Positions 24,527 to 33,617 of a stretch of 64,000 nucleotides of DNA are shown here, one piece after another. Each line of letters starts with the position of its first letter. The stretch's first letter is position 1. The notes beneath the pieces were generated by a model. That model was given only the letters and a program-made list of their open reading frames with translations. It did no database searches and was not told the origin of the DNA. Source of the DNA: Corynebacterium pacaense (lineage in GTDB: Bacteria > Actinomycetota > Actinomycetes > Mycobacteriales > Mycobacteriaceae); the NCBI RefSeq assembly GCF_900169525.1, contig NZ_LT821239.1, forward strand, positions 1,448,062-1,512,061. Direction: 5' to 3'. The position numbers and the translations under genes were made by a program.

Positions 24527-25213
24527 TTGTCGACGCCCGATGCAGCCTTCCCTCACCCACCCCTGCGGAGGCTGAAGCAGCTGCGCACCTACGAGGTTGC
24601 ACTGTCGCGCCGGGGACTCGGGCCGGTCGCGGGAGTTGATGAGGCGGGTCGTGGTGCCGCCTGCGGACCGATCACCATCGCCGCCTGCATCATGCCGGAT
24701 GAGCCGATCGCGGAGCTGGCGATGCTCACCGATTCGAAGAAGCTGACGGCGGCGGCGCGGCGCAGGCTGCTTCCACTCGTGAAAAAACACGCGCTGAGCT
24801 GGTCCGTGATCAGCATCTCCGCCCTGGAGATTGACCGGCGCGGGATCCAGTCGGCCAATATCTCAGGTATGCGTCGGGCTGTCGCGGCACTGGGGACGAG
24901 ACCCGGGTACGTCCTCACCGATGCGATGCGCGTCTCCGGGCTGGGATGTCCCTCGCTCCCGATCATCGGCGGAGACGCTTCGGCCCGCTGCATCGCCGCC
25001 GCCAGCGTACTGGCGAAACAGACCCGGGACTATCTTATGGATGACATGTCCGAACGCTTTCCCGGGTACGGTCTCGCGGCCCATAAGGGGTACGGAACGA
25101 AGGTGCATATGGACGCGGTGCGCCGTCACGGCGGAACACCTGAGCACCGCTATAGTTATGCCAACGTGGCGAAGGCGCACGCGGATTGGTTATCAACGGA
25201 AGGTGGAGCATGA
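24527..25213 (+). CDS. rnhB: Ribonuclease HII
   Basis: RNase HII cleaves RNA in RNA-DNA hybrids and at misincorporated ribonucleotides. The 228-residue protein has the signature GVDEAGRGAACGPI with Asp38 and Glu39. The later acidic residue lies in YVLTDAMRVSG, and the C-terminal DYLMDDMSERFPGYGLAAHK is also present. It starts with TTG, 6 nt after the lepB stop, and overlaps the DUF2469 start by 4 nt. This lepB-rnhB-DUF2469 order is typical of actinobacteria. Confidence 0.95.
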   Translation: MSTPDAAFPHPPLRRLKQLRTYEVALSRRGLGPVAGVDEAGRGAACGPITIAACIMPDEPIAELAMLTDSKKLTAAARRRLLPLVKKHALSWSVISISALEIDRRGIQSANISGMRRAVAALGTRPGYVLTDAMRVSGLGCPSLPIIGGDASARCIAAASVLAKQTRDYLMDDMSERFPGYGLAAHKGYGTKVHMDAVRRHGGTPEHRYSYANVAKAHADWLSTEGGA

Positions 25214-25515
25214 GCGCTGAGGAACTCGACAACTACGAGGCGGAAGTGGAGCTGTCGCTGTACCGCGAGTACCGCGATGTGGTGAGCCAGTTCTCCTACG
25301 TTGTGGAAACCGAGCGTCGGTTCTACCTGGCAAACGCCGTGCAGCTGATTCCGCACAACAGTGGCAATGATGTCTACTACGAGGTGCGGATGTCGGACGC
25401 GTGGGTGTGGGACATGTACCGTTCGGCGCGCTTCGTGCGCTATGTCCGTGTTATCACCTACAAAGATGTCAATATCGAGGAACTGGACAAGCCTGAGATC
25501 ATCATTCCTGAATAG
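25210..25515 (+). CDS. DUF2469 family protein
   Basis: This is a 101-residue acidic soluble protein (start MSAEELDNYEAEVELSLYRE, end PEIIIPE). It belongs in pattern to DUF2469, found next to rnhB in actinobacteria; its function is not known. Its ATG overlaps the rnhB stop as ATGA, and GGTGGAG lies upstream. Aromatic-rich motifs YVVETERRFYLANAVQLIP and SDAWVWDMYRSARFVRYVRV are its most conserved-looking parts. Confidence 0.9.
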   Translation: MSAEELDNYEAEVELSLYREYRDVVSQFSYVVETERRFYLANAVQLIPHNSGNDVYYEVRMSDAWVWDMYRSARFVRYVRVITYKDVNIEELDKPEIIIPE

Positions 25516-25661
25516 CTCCCGTCAACCCGCCGGGTGCGGAAACTGTGGATCGTTGTTATTCATCCACAGAAAACTCCCACGGCGTCCGCGGCCCTGTTGT
25601 GCTGTTGCGCCCGATGCATGTCTGATCGGGAGCAACAGCATTTCTTCACATAGGGGGTTTG

Positions 25662-26030
25662 ATGAAAACGTACAGGCAGCGGCTGGGTGAGCTCGGGGAG
25701 GACCATGTCACCGAGCACTACATCCGGAGGGGGGCGTTGATTAGGCAGCGAAACGTCTCCTTTCCGGTGGGTGAGATAGATCTGATCGTTGAGGAGCCCG
25801 ATGGCACCGTCGTCTTCGTTGAGGTGAAGACCCGGAGCGGTCCGGCCTTCGGCGTCGTGGAGTCGGTGACGCCGCGCAAGCTCGGCAGGATGCGCCGGGC
25901 CGCGGCAGCGTGGCTCAGACTCCGGCCGTACGTACCGGTGCGCTTCGATGTGGTCGCCGTGACCATTGATCCGCTCACCGGGGCCACGACCCTGACCACC
26001 TTCGAGGGGGTGGAACAAGGTGCTCGGTAG
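25662..26030 (+). CDS. YraN/UPF0102 family nuclease-like protein
   Basis: The 122-residue protein has the restriction-endonuclease-like core of UPF0102: LGEDHVTEHYIRRGALIR, then VGEIDLIVEEPDGTVVFVEV and KTRSG, giving the D-(x)n-E-x-K pattern. The biological role is unsettled. ATG 25662 follows GGGGG; the TTG at 25659 is less likely. Its 3' end overlaps comM by 11 nt, the first link of a yraN-comM-dprA operon associated with DNA processing. The 146-nt gap upstream has a CTGTGGAT...ATCCACAG hairpin at 25543-25569. Confidence 0.9.
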   Translation: MKTYRQRLGELGEDHVTEHYIRRGALIRQRNVSFPVGEIDLIVEEPDGTVVFVEVKTRSGPAFGVVESVTPRKLGRMRRAAAAWLRLRPYVPVRFDVVAVTIDPLTGATTLTTFEGVEQGAR

Positions 26031-27540
26031 AGCGCGGACCACCGCCCTTGTCGGGGTGACGGCGACGCTCGTGAGGGTGGAGGCCAACATCGGCGCGGGC
26101 CTTCCGGGTACCTTCATCGTCGGACTGGCGGACGCCTCAATCTCGGAGTCGCGCGATCGGATCCGGACGGCCTGCGTGAACAGCGACCTGGGCTGGCCAA
26201 GAACCAAGGTGATAATCAGCCTCTCACCCGCATCGATGCGCAAGTCGGGTTCCCACTACGATCTCGCCATGACGGTGGCTGTGCAGGCCGCTCACTGTCG
26301 TGAACCCGAGGTCCTCCGGCGTGCGGAGGACACCGTGTTCCTGGGGGAGGTCGCACTGGATGGCACCCTGGTTCCGGTCAGTGGTGTGGTTCCCTCGCTC
26401 ATGGCGGCTCTTGACGACGGCGACGCGATGGTGGTCATCCCGCACGGAAACCGTGCCGAGGCGTCGCTGCTGGAGTCCCCCAGGGTTGTCGTCGCCGGGC
26501 ATCTCAGCGAGGTGATGTGCTGGTTGCGCGGCGAGGTTGAACTGCCGCGGACCCAGGCGGCACCGGCCATGGCGGAGGTCACAGTGCCGGACATGCGGGA
26601 CGTGGTGGGGCAGCCCCGGGCCCGCTTCGCTGCGGAGATCGCGGCGGTTGGTGGTCATCACATGCTGATGATCGGTCCACCCGGATCCGGGAAGTCGATG
26701 ATCGCCGAGCGGCTACCGGGGCTTCTCCCGCGACTGGATCCGCAGCAGCGGCTCGAGGCGACGGCGGTGCATTCGGTCGCTGGCCGTACCTTCAACGGTC
26801 CGGTCATCGCCCCGCCCTTTGTGGCACCCCACCACAGCGTCACCCGCGCCGCGCTGCTCGGCGGTGGTGCCGGGAACCCGCTGCCGGGCGCCGTCAGCCT
26901 GGCCCACCACGGTGTACTTTTCCTCGATGAGGTCAGCGAGATTCCCGCGGCGACCCTGGACACCCTCCGCACACCACTGGAACACAACCGGGTCCGGATC
27001 GTGCGCTCGAAACAGGACACCACCTTCCCCGCACGGTTCCAGCTGATCCTCGCAGCCAATCCGTGCAGGTGCGGGGCAGAGCATCCCCAGGACTGCACCT
27101 GTACCGGGGCGGTGCGCGCGCACTACCTCTCCAACCTCTCGGGACCGTTGAGGGACCGAATCGATGTGCACGTGAGAACCCATGCCCGCGGTGCCATTCT
27201 CGGCAGTGCGGAGGAGGAGTCCAGTTCCGTCATCGCGGACAGGGTCGCCGCCGCCCGCTCGCGGTCACTTCACCGGTGGTCGCGCAACGGAATCGGGGGT
27301 TGTCTCAACTCTTCGGTGGATCCTCACCGGCTTCGACGCGAGTTCCCCGCCGATGAGCAGGCGATGGCGTATCTCACCGTTTTCCTCGCGAATGGAAGCA
27401 TCTCCCAGAGAGGGGTTGACCGCACCCTGAAACTTGCCTGGTCCCTGTGCGATCTGGAGGCGGGGGCACGACCCAATCTCGATCATGTCGCGCGTGCACT
27501 GGATCTGCGCGGCGTCGAGTCCGGGGCGGTCGCCGCATGA
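26020..27540 (+). CDS. comM: YifB/ComM-type AAA+ ATPase (Mg-chelatase-like)
   Basis: ComM is a hexameric helicase that promotes branch migration of incoming DNA during natural transformation. The 506-residue product has an N-terminal Lon-protease-like domain (GLPGTFIVGLADASISESRD). The AAA+ domain has Walker A GPPGSGKSMIAERLPGLL near residue 220 and Walker B HHGVLFLDEVSEIP. A Cys cluster (NPCRCGAEH, DCTCTGA) and a C-terminal helical lid are present. It starts with GTG inside yraN and overlaps dprA by 4 nt. A role in recombination is more certain than actual competence in this organism. Confidence 0.92.
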   Translation: MLGRARTTALVGVTATLVRVEANIGAGLPGTFIVGLADASISESRDRIRTACVNSDLGWPRTKVIISLSPASMRKSGSHYDLAMTVAVQAAHCREPEVLRRAEDTVFLGEVALDGTLVPVSGVVPSLMAALDDGDAMVVIPHGNRAEASLLESPRVVVAGHLSEVMCWLRGEVELPRTQAAPAMAEVTVPDMRDVVGQPRARFAAEIAAVGGHHMLMIGPPGSGKSMIAERLPGLLPRLDPQQRLEATAVHSVAGRTFNGPVIAPPFVAPHHSVTRAALLGGGAGNPLPGAVSLAHHGVLFLDEVSEIPAATLDTLRTPLEHNRVRIVRSKQDTTFPARFQLILAANPCRCGAEHPQDCTCTGAVRAHYLSNLSGPLRDRIDVHVRTHARGAILGSAEEESSSVIADRVAAARSRSLHRWSRNGIGGCLNSSVDPHRLRREFPADEQAMAYLTVFLANGSISQRGVDRTLKLAWSLCDLEAGARPNLDHVARALDLRGVESGAVAA

Positions 27541-28727
27541 GCAGCGAAAGAAGGCGTGCGTGGGCCTATCTGTCCAGGGTGGTTGAGGGCCCCAGCGCAT
27601 CACTGCAGCGGCTTCTGGGCGCGGGCCGTGATGTGGAGGAGATCGCCGGTGGGATCAGGAGACGTGAACCGTGGCTGGGTGAACTGCTCGGAGCGACCGA
27701 GTCCCGCCACAGCCTCGACACCGCTGACCTCGACCTCGCCACCGCGGCGGGTATCGGTGCCAGGCTGATCACCGCCGAGGACGAGGAATGGCCGCACGAG
27801 GAACTCGATCAGGCCTTCGGTTTCGCCTCCTCCGGTCACAGTGAGCATCTGCGCAGCTACCAGAGCGATGCGGTGCCACCTCATGTGCTGTGGGTGCGCG
27901 GCGGCAACCTGCGTGCGGCCAGCGCCAGAGCGGTGACGATCGTCGGTACGCGTGCGGTGAGCCGCTACGGCGCCGAGGTCACCTCCATGCTCACCGAGGA
28001 CCTCGTCGCCCATCAGTGGGCTGTCGTCTCCGGAGGTGCGCTCGGCGTGGACACCATCGCACATACCGGTGCACTGAGGGCGGGCGGATGCACCGTTGCC
28101 GTTGCGGCCTGTGGTCTGGACAGGTCCTATCCCGCGAGGAATGGTCGACTGTTCGAGCAGGTGGTGGAGTCGGGGAGCGGGGTGCTCGTCAGTGAGTACC
28201 CGCCGGGAGTTCCGCCACAGCGGCATCGTTTCCTCACCCGAAACCGCCTGGTGGCCGCCCTGACCGGGGGAACCGTGGTCGTCGAGGCGGCATGGCGCTC
28301 GGGCGCCCTGAACACACTGAGCTGGGCCAGTGGTCTCGGGAAGGTGGCCATGGCGGTTCCCGGGCCGATCACCACGGCGGGCTCGCGTGGATGCCACGAG
28401 AGGATCCGCAACGGGGAAGCGGAGCTCATCGCCGGTGGTGCCGACGTCAGAGCTCTGCTCGAGGCTCTAGGTGAGGTGGATGCGCAGGGGCAGCTGGAGA
28501 TGGAGTTCGCCGCCTCGCCGGTCCAGTCGCTGAGCAGAAATGAACTGCGGGTCTTCGATGCGCTGAGTACGCGGCCGCGCGAGGCAGGAGAGGTTGCGGC
28601 CGAATCCGGACTGTCACTTCCCCTGGTCATCCATCTTTTAGTGGAGCTTGACAGTCGCCGTTTGATCAGGAGGGTGGGCACAAAGTGGGAGCGCATCTTC
28701 AATCCGGGGATGGTGGCAGAGGAATAA
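27537..28727 (+). CDS. dprA: DNA processing protein DprA
   Basis: DprA loads RecA on single-stranded DNA taken up during transformation. This 396-residue protein has an N-terminal helical domain. The Rossmann-type DprA domain shows VTIVGTRAVSRYGAEVTSML, SGGALGVDTIAHTGALRAGG and FLTRNRLVAALTGGTVVVEA. A C-terminal winged helix (LRVFDALSTRPREAGEVAAE) follows. The ATG overlaps the comM stop (ATGA). Retention of intact yraN, comM and dprA suggests selection for this recombination module. Confidence 0.95.
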   Translation: MSSERRRAWAYLSRVVEGPSASLQRLLGAGRDVEEIAGGIRRREPWLGELLGATESRHSLDTADLDLATAAGIGARLITAEDEEWPHEELDQAFGFASSGHSEHLRSYQSDAVPPHVLWVRGGNLRAASARAVTIVGTRAVSRYGAEVTSMLTEDLVAHQWAVVSGGALGVDTIAHTGALRAGGCTVAVAACGLDRSYPARNGRLFEQVVESGSGVLVSEYPPGVPPQRHRFLTRNRLVAALTGGTVVVEAAWRSGALNTLSWASGLGKVAMAVPGPITTAGSRGCHERIRNGEAELIAGGADVRALLEALGEVDAQGQLEMEFAASPVQSLSRNELRVFDALSTRPREAGEVAAESGLSLPLVIHLLVELDSRRLIRRVGTKWERIFNPGMVAEE

Positions 28728-28854
28728 AAAGGAATAAAAAAGCCCTCACCTATTGCCAAGCGTCGAAACGGTGTCTAAAGTGGGTGAGGCAAGCCTAAGT
28801 AAAGTTCTCCAGGGTTCGGGCTGGTTCCCTGGTGAGCGGGGCGCCGTGTGGCGC

Positions 28855-28860
28855 TAGGCT
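28855..28860 (+). promoter_or_regulatory. Candidate -10 box before the 26-codon ORF and xerC
   Basis: TAGGCT is followed by 8 nt and the ATG at 28869. It is the only good -10 in the 28728-28940 gap and could drive xerC through a short leader ORF. Confidence 0.45.
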
Positions 28861-28868
28861 AATGCACT

Positions 28869-28949
28869 ATGGGTGAGTCAGATCGGAAGGTGCCACGCTT
28901 CGAGTCGAAGCGTGGCACCTTCCGTCTCGGACGGGTGGGATGGCAATGA
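28869..28949 (+). CDS. Possible 26-residue leader ORF overlapping xerC
   Basis: ATG 28869 opens 26 codons that begin MGESDRKVPRF and end GRVGWQ, stopping at TGA 28947-28949. That stop overlaps the ATG at 28946, a candidate xerC start (ATGA). A TAGGCT box lies 8 nt upstream, as for other leaderless genes here. Much of the ORF is the palindrome at 28884-28924. It could be a regulatory upstream ORF coupling translation to xerC, or simply an open frame across a hairpin. Confidence 0.35.
   Translation: MGESDRKVPRFESKRGTFRLGRVGWQ
28884..28924. repeat. 41-nt perfect palindrome upstream of xerC
   Basis: Two 20-nt arms (28884-28903 and 28905-28924) are exact reverse complements around a single central G at 28904. 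In RNA it would form a hairpin of about 18 bp ending 21 nt before the xerC start. No T-run follows, so it does not look like a standard intrinsic terminator. Confidence 0.95.
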
Positions 28950-29818
28950 ATGAGTTTGAGCCGGCGATCGAGGATTTCTGCGAACACCTCCGCCTCGTCC
29001 GGGGCCGTTCGGAGGCCACCGTCCGAGGCTATCGATCGGACCTTGTCGGCATGGCCGAGGATCTCGGCGGTTTCGGTGACTTCAACCTGACGCAGCTGCG
29101 CGCCTGGCTCGGGCGTGCGGCGGTAGCTGGTAAATCACGAAGCACCCTCGCCAGAAGAACGGCCTCGGTCAAGGCGTTCTCCACCTGGGCGGCCAAGAAC
29201 TCGCTAATCGACGCCGACGTCGCCGCCCGGCTGGTGAGCCCCGGGGTCCACCGTGAGCTGCCGAAGGTGCTGGGCACGGAGCAGGCCGGGGATCTGGTGG
29301 GCAACGCCGACTCCCACAGTGAATCGGAGTTCCTCCGCGACAGTGCCATCCTTGAGCTGCTCTACGCCACCGGTATGCGGGTCTCGGAACTCTGCGGGCT
29401 CGACATCGCAGACGTGGATCTGCACCGGCAGCTGGTCAAGGTGCTGGGAAAGGGCGACAAGGAACGGATGATCCCCTTCGGTGACGCCGCGGGGGACGCG
29501 GTCGAGAAGTGGCTGGGCGTCCGTGACGGCATGGCGGTTGTCGCCACTGCGATGTTTGTCGGTGCCCGGGGGCGCAGAATCGATCCGAGGCAGGTCAGGC
29601 GCATAGTTGAAAGAGCAGCGGTGGTCTCCGGTGTGGGGCCGCTGTCCCCGCACTCGCTCCGGCACACCGCCGCGACGCATCTGCTCGATGGGGGGGCCGA
29701 CCTGCGCGAGGTCCAGGAACTGCTCGGGCACTCCTCCCTTCAGACCACGCAGATCTACACCCATGTCAGCTCCCAGCGGCTGTTGGAGGCCTTCAAGCGG
29801 GCGCACCCGCGCGCGTGA
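28946..29818 (+). CDS. xerC: Tyrosine recombinase XerC
   Basis: XerC acts with XerD at dif sites to resolve chromosome dimers. The 290-residue protein has a SAM-like N-terminal domain and the complete catalytic set: Arg145 in GMRVSELCGLD, Lys169 in LGKGDKERM, His236 and Arg239 in HSLRHTAATH, His262 in LGHSS and Tyr271 in QIYTHVSS. Its family neighbour XerD is not in the window. I prefer ATG 28946, which overlaps the leader ORF stop, but ATG 28940 (two codons longer) has equal ribosome-binding support (GGGTGGG). Confidence 0.93.
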   Translation: MNEFEPAIEDFCEHLRLVRGRSEATVRGYRSDLVGMAEDLGGFGDFNLTQLRAWLGRAAVAGKSRSTLARRTASVKAFSTWAAKNSLIDADVAARLVSPGVHRELPKVLGTEQAGDLVGNADSHSESEFLRDSAILELLYATGMRVSELCGLDIADVDLHRQLVKVLGKGDKERMIPFGDAAGDAVEKWLGVRDGMAVVATAMFVGARGRRIDPRQVRRIVERAAVVSGVGPLSPHSLRHTAATHLLDGGADLREVQELLGHSSLQTTQIYTHVSSQRLLEAFKRAHPRA

Positions 29819-29826
29819 CCGGTTTG

Positions 29827-30300
29827 TCAGGCGTCGACAAGCGGTTTGAGGCGGATCGTGGGGGCGGGCAGGAGTCCGATGGGATTGATGTAGTCCCCGT
29901 CCCGGCGGGCACCCCACTGCAGGCCGGGAAACGCGGTGGTCGGATGGCCGAGAACGCCGATTACATCTCCCTCCTCGATCCTGTCACCCGTACCGACCAG
30001 CGGGTGGACGGGTTGATAGGTTGTGCGGATTCCGTCCGGATGGTCGATGGAGATCGTCGGGGTTCCGGCGACGTCTCCGCTGAATGCCACCGTCCCGGGA
30101 CCTGCAGCCAGCACCCGGCGCCCGACCTGCAGATCGAGGTCCACCCCCCGGTGTCCCGGAAGCCAGTTCCTGGCCGGTTTGTCGAAGCTGCGCAGGACCC
30201 GGCCAGCACGGGTCTGCCCAGTGGCCGGGTTGACGTAGGCATCGGCGGCGGGGATGGGAAGCAGCAGGATGGTGATCAGTGCGCTCAGAATCGTCCTCAT
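29827..30300 (-). CDS. Secreted M23-like peptidase, catalytic site incomplete
   Basis: The 157-residue precursor has a signal peptide ending near LLPIPAADA and then an M23/LytM-type domain: HRGVDLDLQVGRRVLAAGPG, PTISIDHPDGIRTTYQPV and GLQWGARRDGDYINP. M23 enzymes need His-x3-Asp plus a late His. The first pair is present (HRGVD), but the late motif that reads LHWG in active relatives is LQWG here. The protein may therefore be a non-catalytic peptidoglycan binder or an activator of amidases, as known for degenerate LytM proteins. It converges with xerC (8-nt gap). Confidence 0.82.
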   Translation of the reverse strand: MRTILSALITILLLPIPAADAYVNPATGQTRAGRVLRSFDKPARNWLPGHRGVDLDLQVGRRVLAAGPGTVAFSGDVAGTPTISIDHPDGIRTTYQPVHPLVGTGDRIEEGDVIGVLGHPTTAFPGLQWGARRDGDYINPIGLLPAPTIRLKPLVDA

Positions 30301-30671
30301 GCTCTCGATGTTGGTGCCGCGGGGCCCCGGCGGGCAATGGCGGGGTGGAGGCCCTGTGGAAAATGGTGGGGAAGTGAAGGGTGTGGGTGCGTCCCGGGGG
30401 TTTTATCCACAGCGCGGAAGTTTCCTTTTGGAACTGCAGGTCAGGGGATGTAGGCTTGGCAACAGCAGTGTGTCCGGGTTCATTGACGTGTCCCGGATGT
30501 ATTGACTACGCGCGGCGGTGTCGTCGGCCCTCGGCCCATGACATCTGATCATCGAGGTCCCGGGAGTACGCGCTCCAGGGTGATAAATCGGGAACCCGTC
30601 GCTAGGGTGCAGGATAAAAACCTGCACAACTCCCTCAAAACCGAAACTAGAACTTAAGAAAGGGGCTTAAC
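30301..30671 (+). promoter_or_regulatory. Long intergenic region upstream of rpsB
   Basis: No gene is seen in these 371 nt. It contains a perfect DnaA box TTATCCACA (30403-30411). A small hairpin, GTGCAGG (30607-30613) with CCTGCAC (30621-30627), lies about 45 nt before rpsB. The ribosome binding site AAGAAAGGGG precedes the ATG. No convincing -35/-10 pair could be chosen. The length suggests a regulated rpsB leader, but no known S2 leader motif was matched. Confidence 0.5.
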
Positions 30672-31508
30672 ATGGCAGTCGTAACCATGCGAGAGCTTCT
30701 CGATGCCGGTGTCCACTTCGGCCACCAGACCCGCCGCTGGAACCCGAAGATGCGTCGTTTCATCTTCACCGAGCGCAATGGCATCTACATCATCGATCTC
30801 CAGCAGACCCTGACCTACATTGATCAGGCGTTCGAGTTCGTCAAGGAAACCGTCGCCCACGGCGGAACCATCCTCTTCGTTGGTACCAAGAAGCAGGCAC
30901 AGGAAGCCGTCCAGGTCGAGGCCGAGCGCGTCGGAATGCCCTACGTCAACCACCGTTGGCTCGGCGGCATGATGACCAACTTCCAGACCGTGTCCAAGCG
31001 CCTGAACCGCATGAAGGAACTCCAGGCGATGGATGCGGCCGAGGACGGCTACCAGGGCCGCACCAAGCGCGAGATCCTCATGCTCACCCGCGAGCGCACC
31101 AAGCTTGAGCGCGTCCTCAGCGGTATCGCCGAAATGACCCGCGTGCCCTCCGCACTGTGGGTCATTGACACCAACAAGGAGCACATCGCGGTCGCCGAGG
31201 CTCACAAGCTCAACATTCCCGTTGTGGCCATCCTCGACACCAACTGTGATCCCGATGTCGTCGATTTCCCGGTCCCGGGCAATGACGACGCGATCCGTTC
31301 GACGGCACTGCTCTCCCGCGTCATCTCCACCGCGGTGGAAGAGGGCAAGAAGGCACGCGAGGAGCGCCAGCTCGCCGCAGCCCGTGAGGCCGCCGGCGAC
31401 AGCAACGTCGACGAGGCGCCCGTTTCCGAGGAAGCTCCGGCACAGGCCGAGGAGGCCGCTGTGGCTGAGGCCGCACCGGCAGCTGAGCAGGAGACCGCAG
31501 CTGAATAG
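30672..31508 (+). CDS. rpsB: 30S ribosomal protein S2
   Basis: S2 is a full match: [20 protein letters not shown], then [29 protein letters not shown] and [17 protein letters not shown]. The protein is 278 residues, about 40 longer than E. coli S2, because of an Ala/Glu-rich acidic tail ([20 protein letters not shown]). It is followed by a large hairpin at 31528-31589 and then tsf, the standard pair. Confidence 0.97.
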   Translation: MAVVTMRELLDAGVHFGHQTRRWNPKMRRFIFTERNGIYIIDLQQTLTYIDQAFEFVKETVAHGGTILFVGTKKQAQEAVQVEAERVGMPYVNHRWLGGMMTNFQTVSKRLNRMKELQAMDAAEDGYQGRTKREILMLTRERTKLERVLSGIAEMTRVPSALWVIDTNKEHIAVAEAHKLNIPVVAILDTNCDPDVVDFPVPGNDDAIRSTALLSRVISTAVEEGKKAREERQLAAAREAAGDSNVDEAPVSEEAPAQAEEAAVAEAAPAAEQETAAE

Positions 31509-31527
31509 GCTGTAGGCCCGCTTTGCT

Positions 31528-31589
31528 CGAAAGCCCCCACGTCGACGGAATACCCAAGTAAACATCGCCCTTCGCCGTGGGGGCTTTCG
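31528..31589. terminator. Candidate bidirectional terminator between rpsB and tsf
   Basis: A perfect 14-bp stem (31528-31541 with 31576-31589) encloses a 34-nt loop. The right arm ends CTTTCG and there is no real T-run. It may reduce read-through from rpsB to tsf rather than fully terminate. Confidence 0.6.
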
Positions 31590-31728
31590 CCCACCGATTC
31601 GCCCGCCACGTAGCCCGAGGCCCCCGGGGTACCTGTCCCGGTACGGCGGGCGGTCAGGGCCGCAGTGCCCTAACCTTAAGACTTGTCACGTACCAGAAAA
31701 ACCAAACACAAGGAGGATCGCCCCCACC

Positions 31729-32556
31729 ATGGCGAACTACACCGCAGCGGATGTGAAGAAGCTCCGCGAACTGACCGGTTCCGGCATGCTCGACTGCAAG
31801 AAGGCTCTCGACGAGGCTGCAGGCGATTTTGACAAGGCCGTTGAGATCCTGCGCATCAAGGGCGCAAAGGACGTCGGCAAGCGTGCCGAGCGCAACGCCA
31901 CCGAGGGCCTGGTCGCAGTGTCCGGCAACACCATGGTTGAGATCAACTCCGAAACTGACTTCGTTGCCAAGAACGCTGAGTTCAAAGACATCGCCAAGGC
32001 GATCGTCGAGGGTGCGGCCGCCGCCGGCGCCAACTCCCCGGAGGAGCTCGCCGCAGCGGATGTCAATGGAAAGACCGCAGCCGAGGTGCTCCAGGAGCTC
32101 TCCGCGAAGATCGGCGAGAAGCTTGAGCTGCGCCGTGCGGTCACCCTCGACGGTGACCACGTGGCCGTCTACCTCCACCAGCGTTCCGCGGATCTTCCCC
32201 CCGCGGTTGGTGTTCTCGTTGCCTACACCGGTGAGGGCGAGGCCGCAGAGGCTGCCGCACGCCAGGCCGCCATGCAGGTCGCCGCCCTTAAGGCCGCCTA
32301 CCTGACCCGCGAGGACGTTCCCGCCGAGATCGTGGAGAAGGAGCGCGCCATCGCCGAGCAGATCACCCGCGAGGAGGGCAAGCCGGAGAAGGCCATCCCG
32401 AAGATCGTCGAGGGTCGTCTCAACGGTTTCTACAAGGAGAACGTCCTGCTTGAGCAGGCATCCGTCTCTGACAACAAGAAGACCGTCAAGGCGCTGCTGG
32501 ATGATGCCGGCGTGACCGTCACCTCCTTCGCCCGCTTCGAGGTCGGACAGGCCTAG
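31729..32556 (+). CDS. tsf: Translation elongation factor Ts
   Basis: EF-Ts recharges EF-Tu by GDP exchange. The 275-residue product has the UBA-like N-terminus ([20 protein letters not shown]), the core motif [13 protein letters not shown], and a C-terminus ending in [21 protein letters not shown] lies well placed before ATG 31729. Upstream TAACCT near 31668 may be its -10. A terminator at 32594-32624 ends the transcript. Confidence 0.97.
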   Translation: MANYTAADVKKLRELTGSGMLDCKKALDEAAGDFDKAVEILRIKGAKDVGKRAERNATEGLVAVSGNTMVEINSETDFVAKNAEFKDIAKAIVEGAAAAGANSPEELAAADVNGKTAAEVLQELSAKIGEKLELRRAVTLDGDHVAVYLHQRSADLPPAVGVLVAYTGEGEAAEAAARQAAMQVAALKAAYLTREDVPAEIVEKERAIAEQITREEGKPEKAIPKIVEGRLNGFYKENVLLEQASVSDNKKTVKALLDDAGVTVTSFARFEVGQA

Positions 32557-32593
32557 GAAAGCAGGAGCTTTCTCGGACTCCGGTCCCTGATAC

Positions 32594-32624
32594 AGCCCCG
32601 CACATCATTGATGGGCGGGGCTTC
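32594..32624 (+). terminator. Hairpin terminator of tsf
   Basis: AGCCCCGC (32594-32601) pairs with GCGGGGCT (32615-32622) around a 13-nt loop, followed by TC and no long T-run. Confidence 0.6.
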
Positions 32625-32801
32625 AGCCGTGCCCCGAGCGGCGCTGATTCGGCGAAATCCCCGGCCGGCCCCCGGGCACGGCCATGTAAGATTGAATCCC
32701 AGAACGAGGAATCTAGCACTGCGGCGGCTGTCGCCCGCGGTCAACGAACTGCAATGTCAGATAGATTTCCAGATATTCCTATGTGTAAGGAGAATTTCAC
32801 G

Positions 32802-33533
32802 GTGTCCACCTCCAGTGAACAGTCCGGTTCCGGTTATAAACGGGTGATGCTCAAACTCGGAGGTGAGATGTTCGGCGGTGGCAACGTCGGTGTCGATCCC
32901 GATGTGGTTGACAACGTCGCCCGTCAGATTGCCGAGGTGGCCAGGACCGGAGCAGAGATCGCCGTGGTCATCGGCGGTGGCAACTTCTTCCGTGGTGCCG
33001 AGTTGCAGCTGAGGGGCATGGACCGTGCGCGCTCGGACTATATGGGCATGCTGGGAACGGTGATGAACTGCCTCGCACTCCAGGATTTCCTGGCTCAGCA
33101 CGGCGTCGAATGCCGTGTCCAGACCGCCATCAACATGGCGCAGGTGGCCGAACCCTATCTGCCGCTCCGCGCCGAGCGCCACCTTGAGAAGGGCCGCGTG
33201 GTCATCTTCGGCGCGGGAATGGGCATGCCCTATTTCTCCACCGACACCACCGCGGCGCAGAGGGCATTGGAGATCGGTTGCGATGTCCTCCTAATGGCGA
33301 AGGGCGTCGACGGTGTCTACAGCGCCGACCCGCGCACCAACCCGGATGCGGAGCTCTTCTCCGAGATCACCCCCAAGGAAGTGATTGAAAAGGGTCTCCG
33401 GGTCGCCGATGCCACCGCCTTCAGCCTGTGCATGGACAACGACATGCCGATTCTGGTGTTCAACCTTCTCACCGACGGCAACATCGCCCGCGCGATTGGC
33501 GGCGAGCGTATCGGTACGCTCGTGAAGTCCTGA
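32802..33533 (+). CDS. pyrH: Uridylate kinase (UMP kinase)
   Basis: PyrH phosphorylates UMP to UDP and is an amino-acid-kinase-fold hexamer. The 243-residue protein shows [13 protein letters not shown], then [14 protein letters not shown] and [23 protein letters not shown] 32802 is preferred because TAAGGAG lies 9 nt before it; the longer ATG frame from 32754 adds a non-conserved extension. It is followed by frr after 84 nt, the usual pyrH-frr pair. Confidence 0.95.
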   Translation: MSTSSEQSGSGYKRVMLKLGGEMFGGGNVGVDPDVVDNVARQIAEVARTGAEIAVVIGGGNFFRGAELQLRGMDRARSDYMGMLGTVMNCLALQDFLAQHGVECRVQTAINMAQVAEPYLPLRAERHLEKGRVVIFGAGMGMPYFSTDTTAAQRALEIGCDVLLMAKGVDGVYSADPRTNPDAELFSEITPKEVIEKGLRVADATAFSLCMDNDMPILVFNLLTDGNIARAIGGERIGTLVKS

Positions 33534-33617
33534 TAGATTTACAGGGAAACGCTGACGTTCCCGAGGCGGTCTCAGCAGGGAGCGCCTTCATTTGCGAATG
33601 CACAGGAGAAAACACTC

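Noticed and set aside
28744..28789. Terminator for dprA
   Set aside because: CCTCACC and GGTGAGG could pair, but the loop is over 30 nt and the A-run gives a T-tract only on the minus strand, where no gene would use it.
28775..28800. AGGCAAGCCTAAG before xerC as a DtxR iron box
   Set aside because: Only one half resembles the 19-bp consensus, and the neighbouring genes have no iron role.
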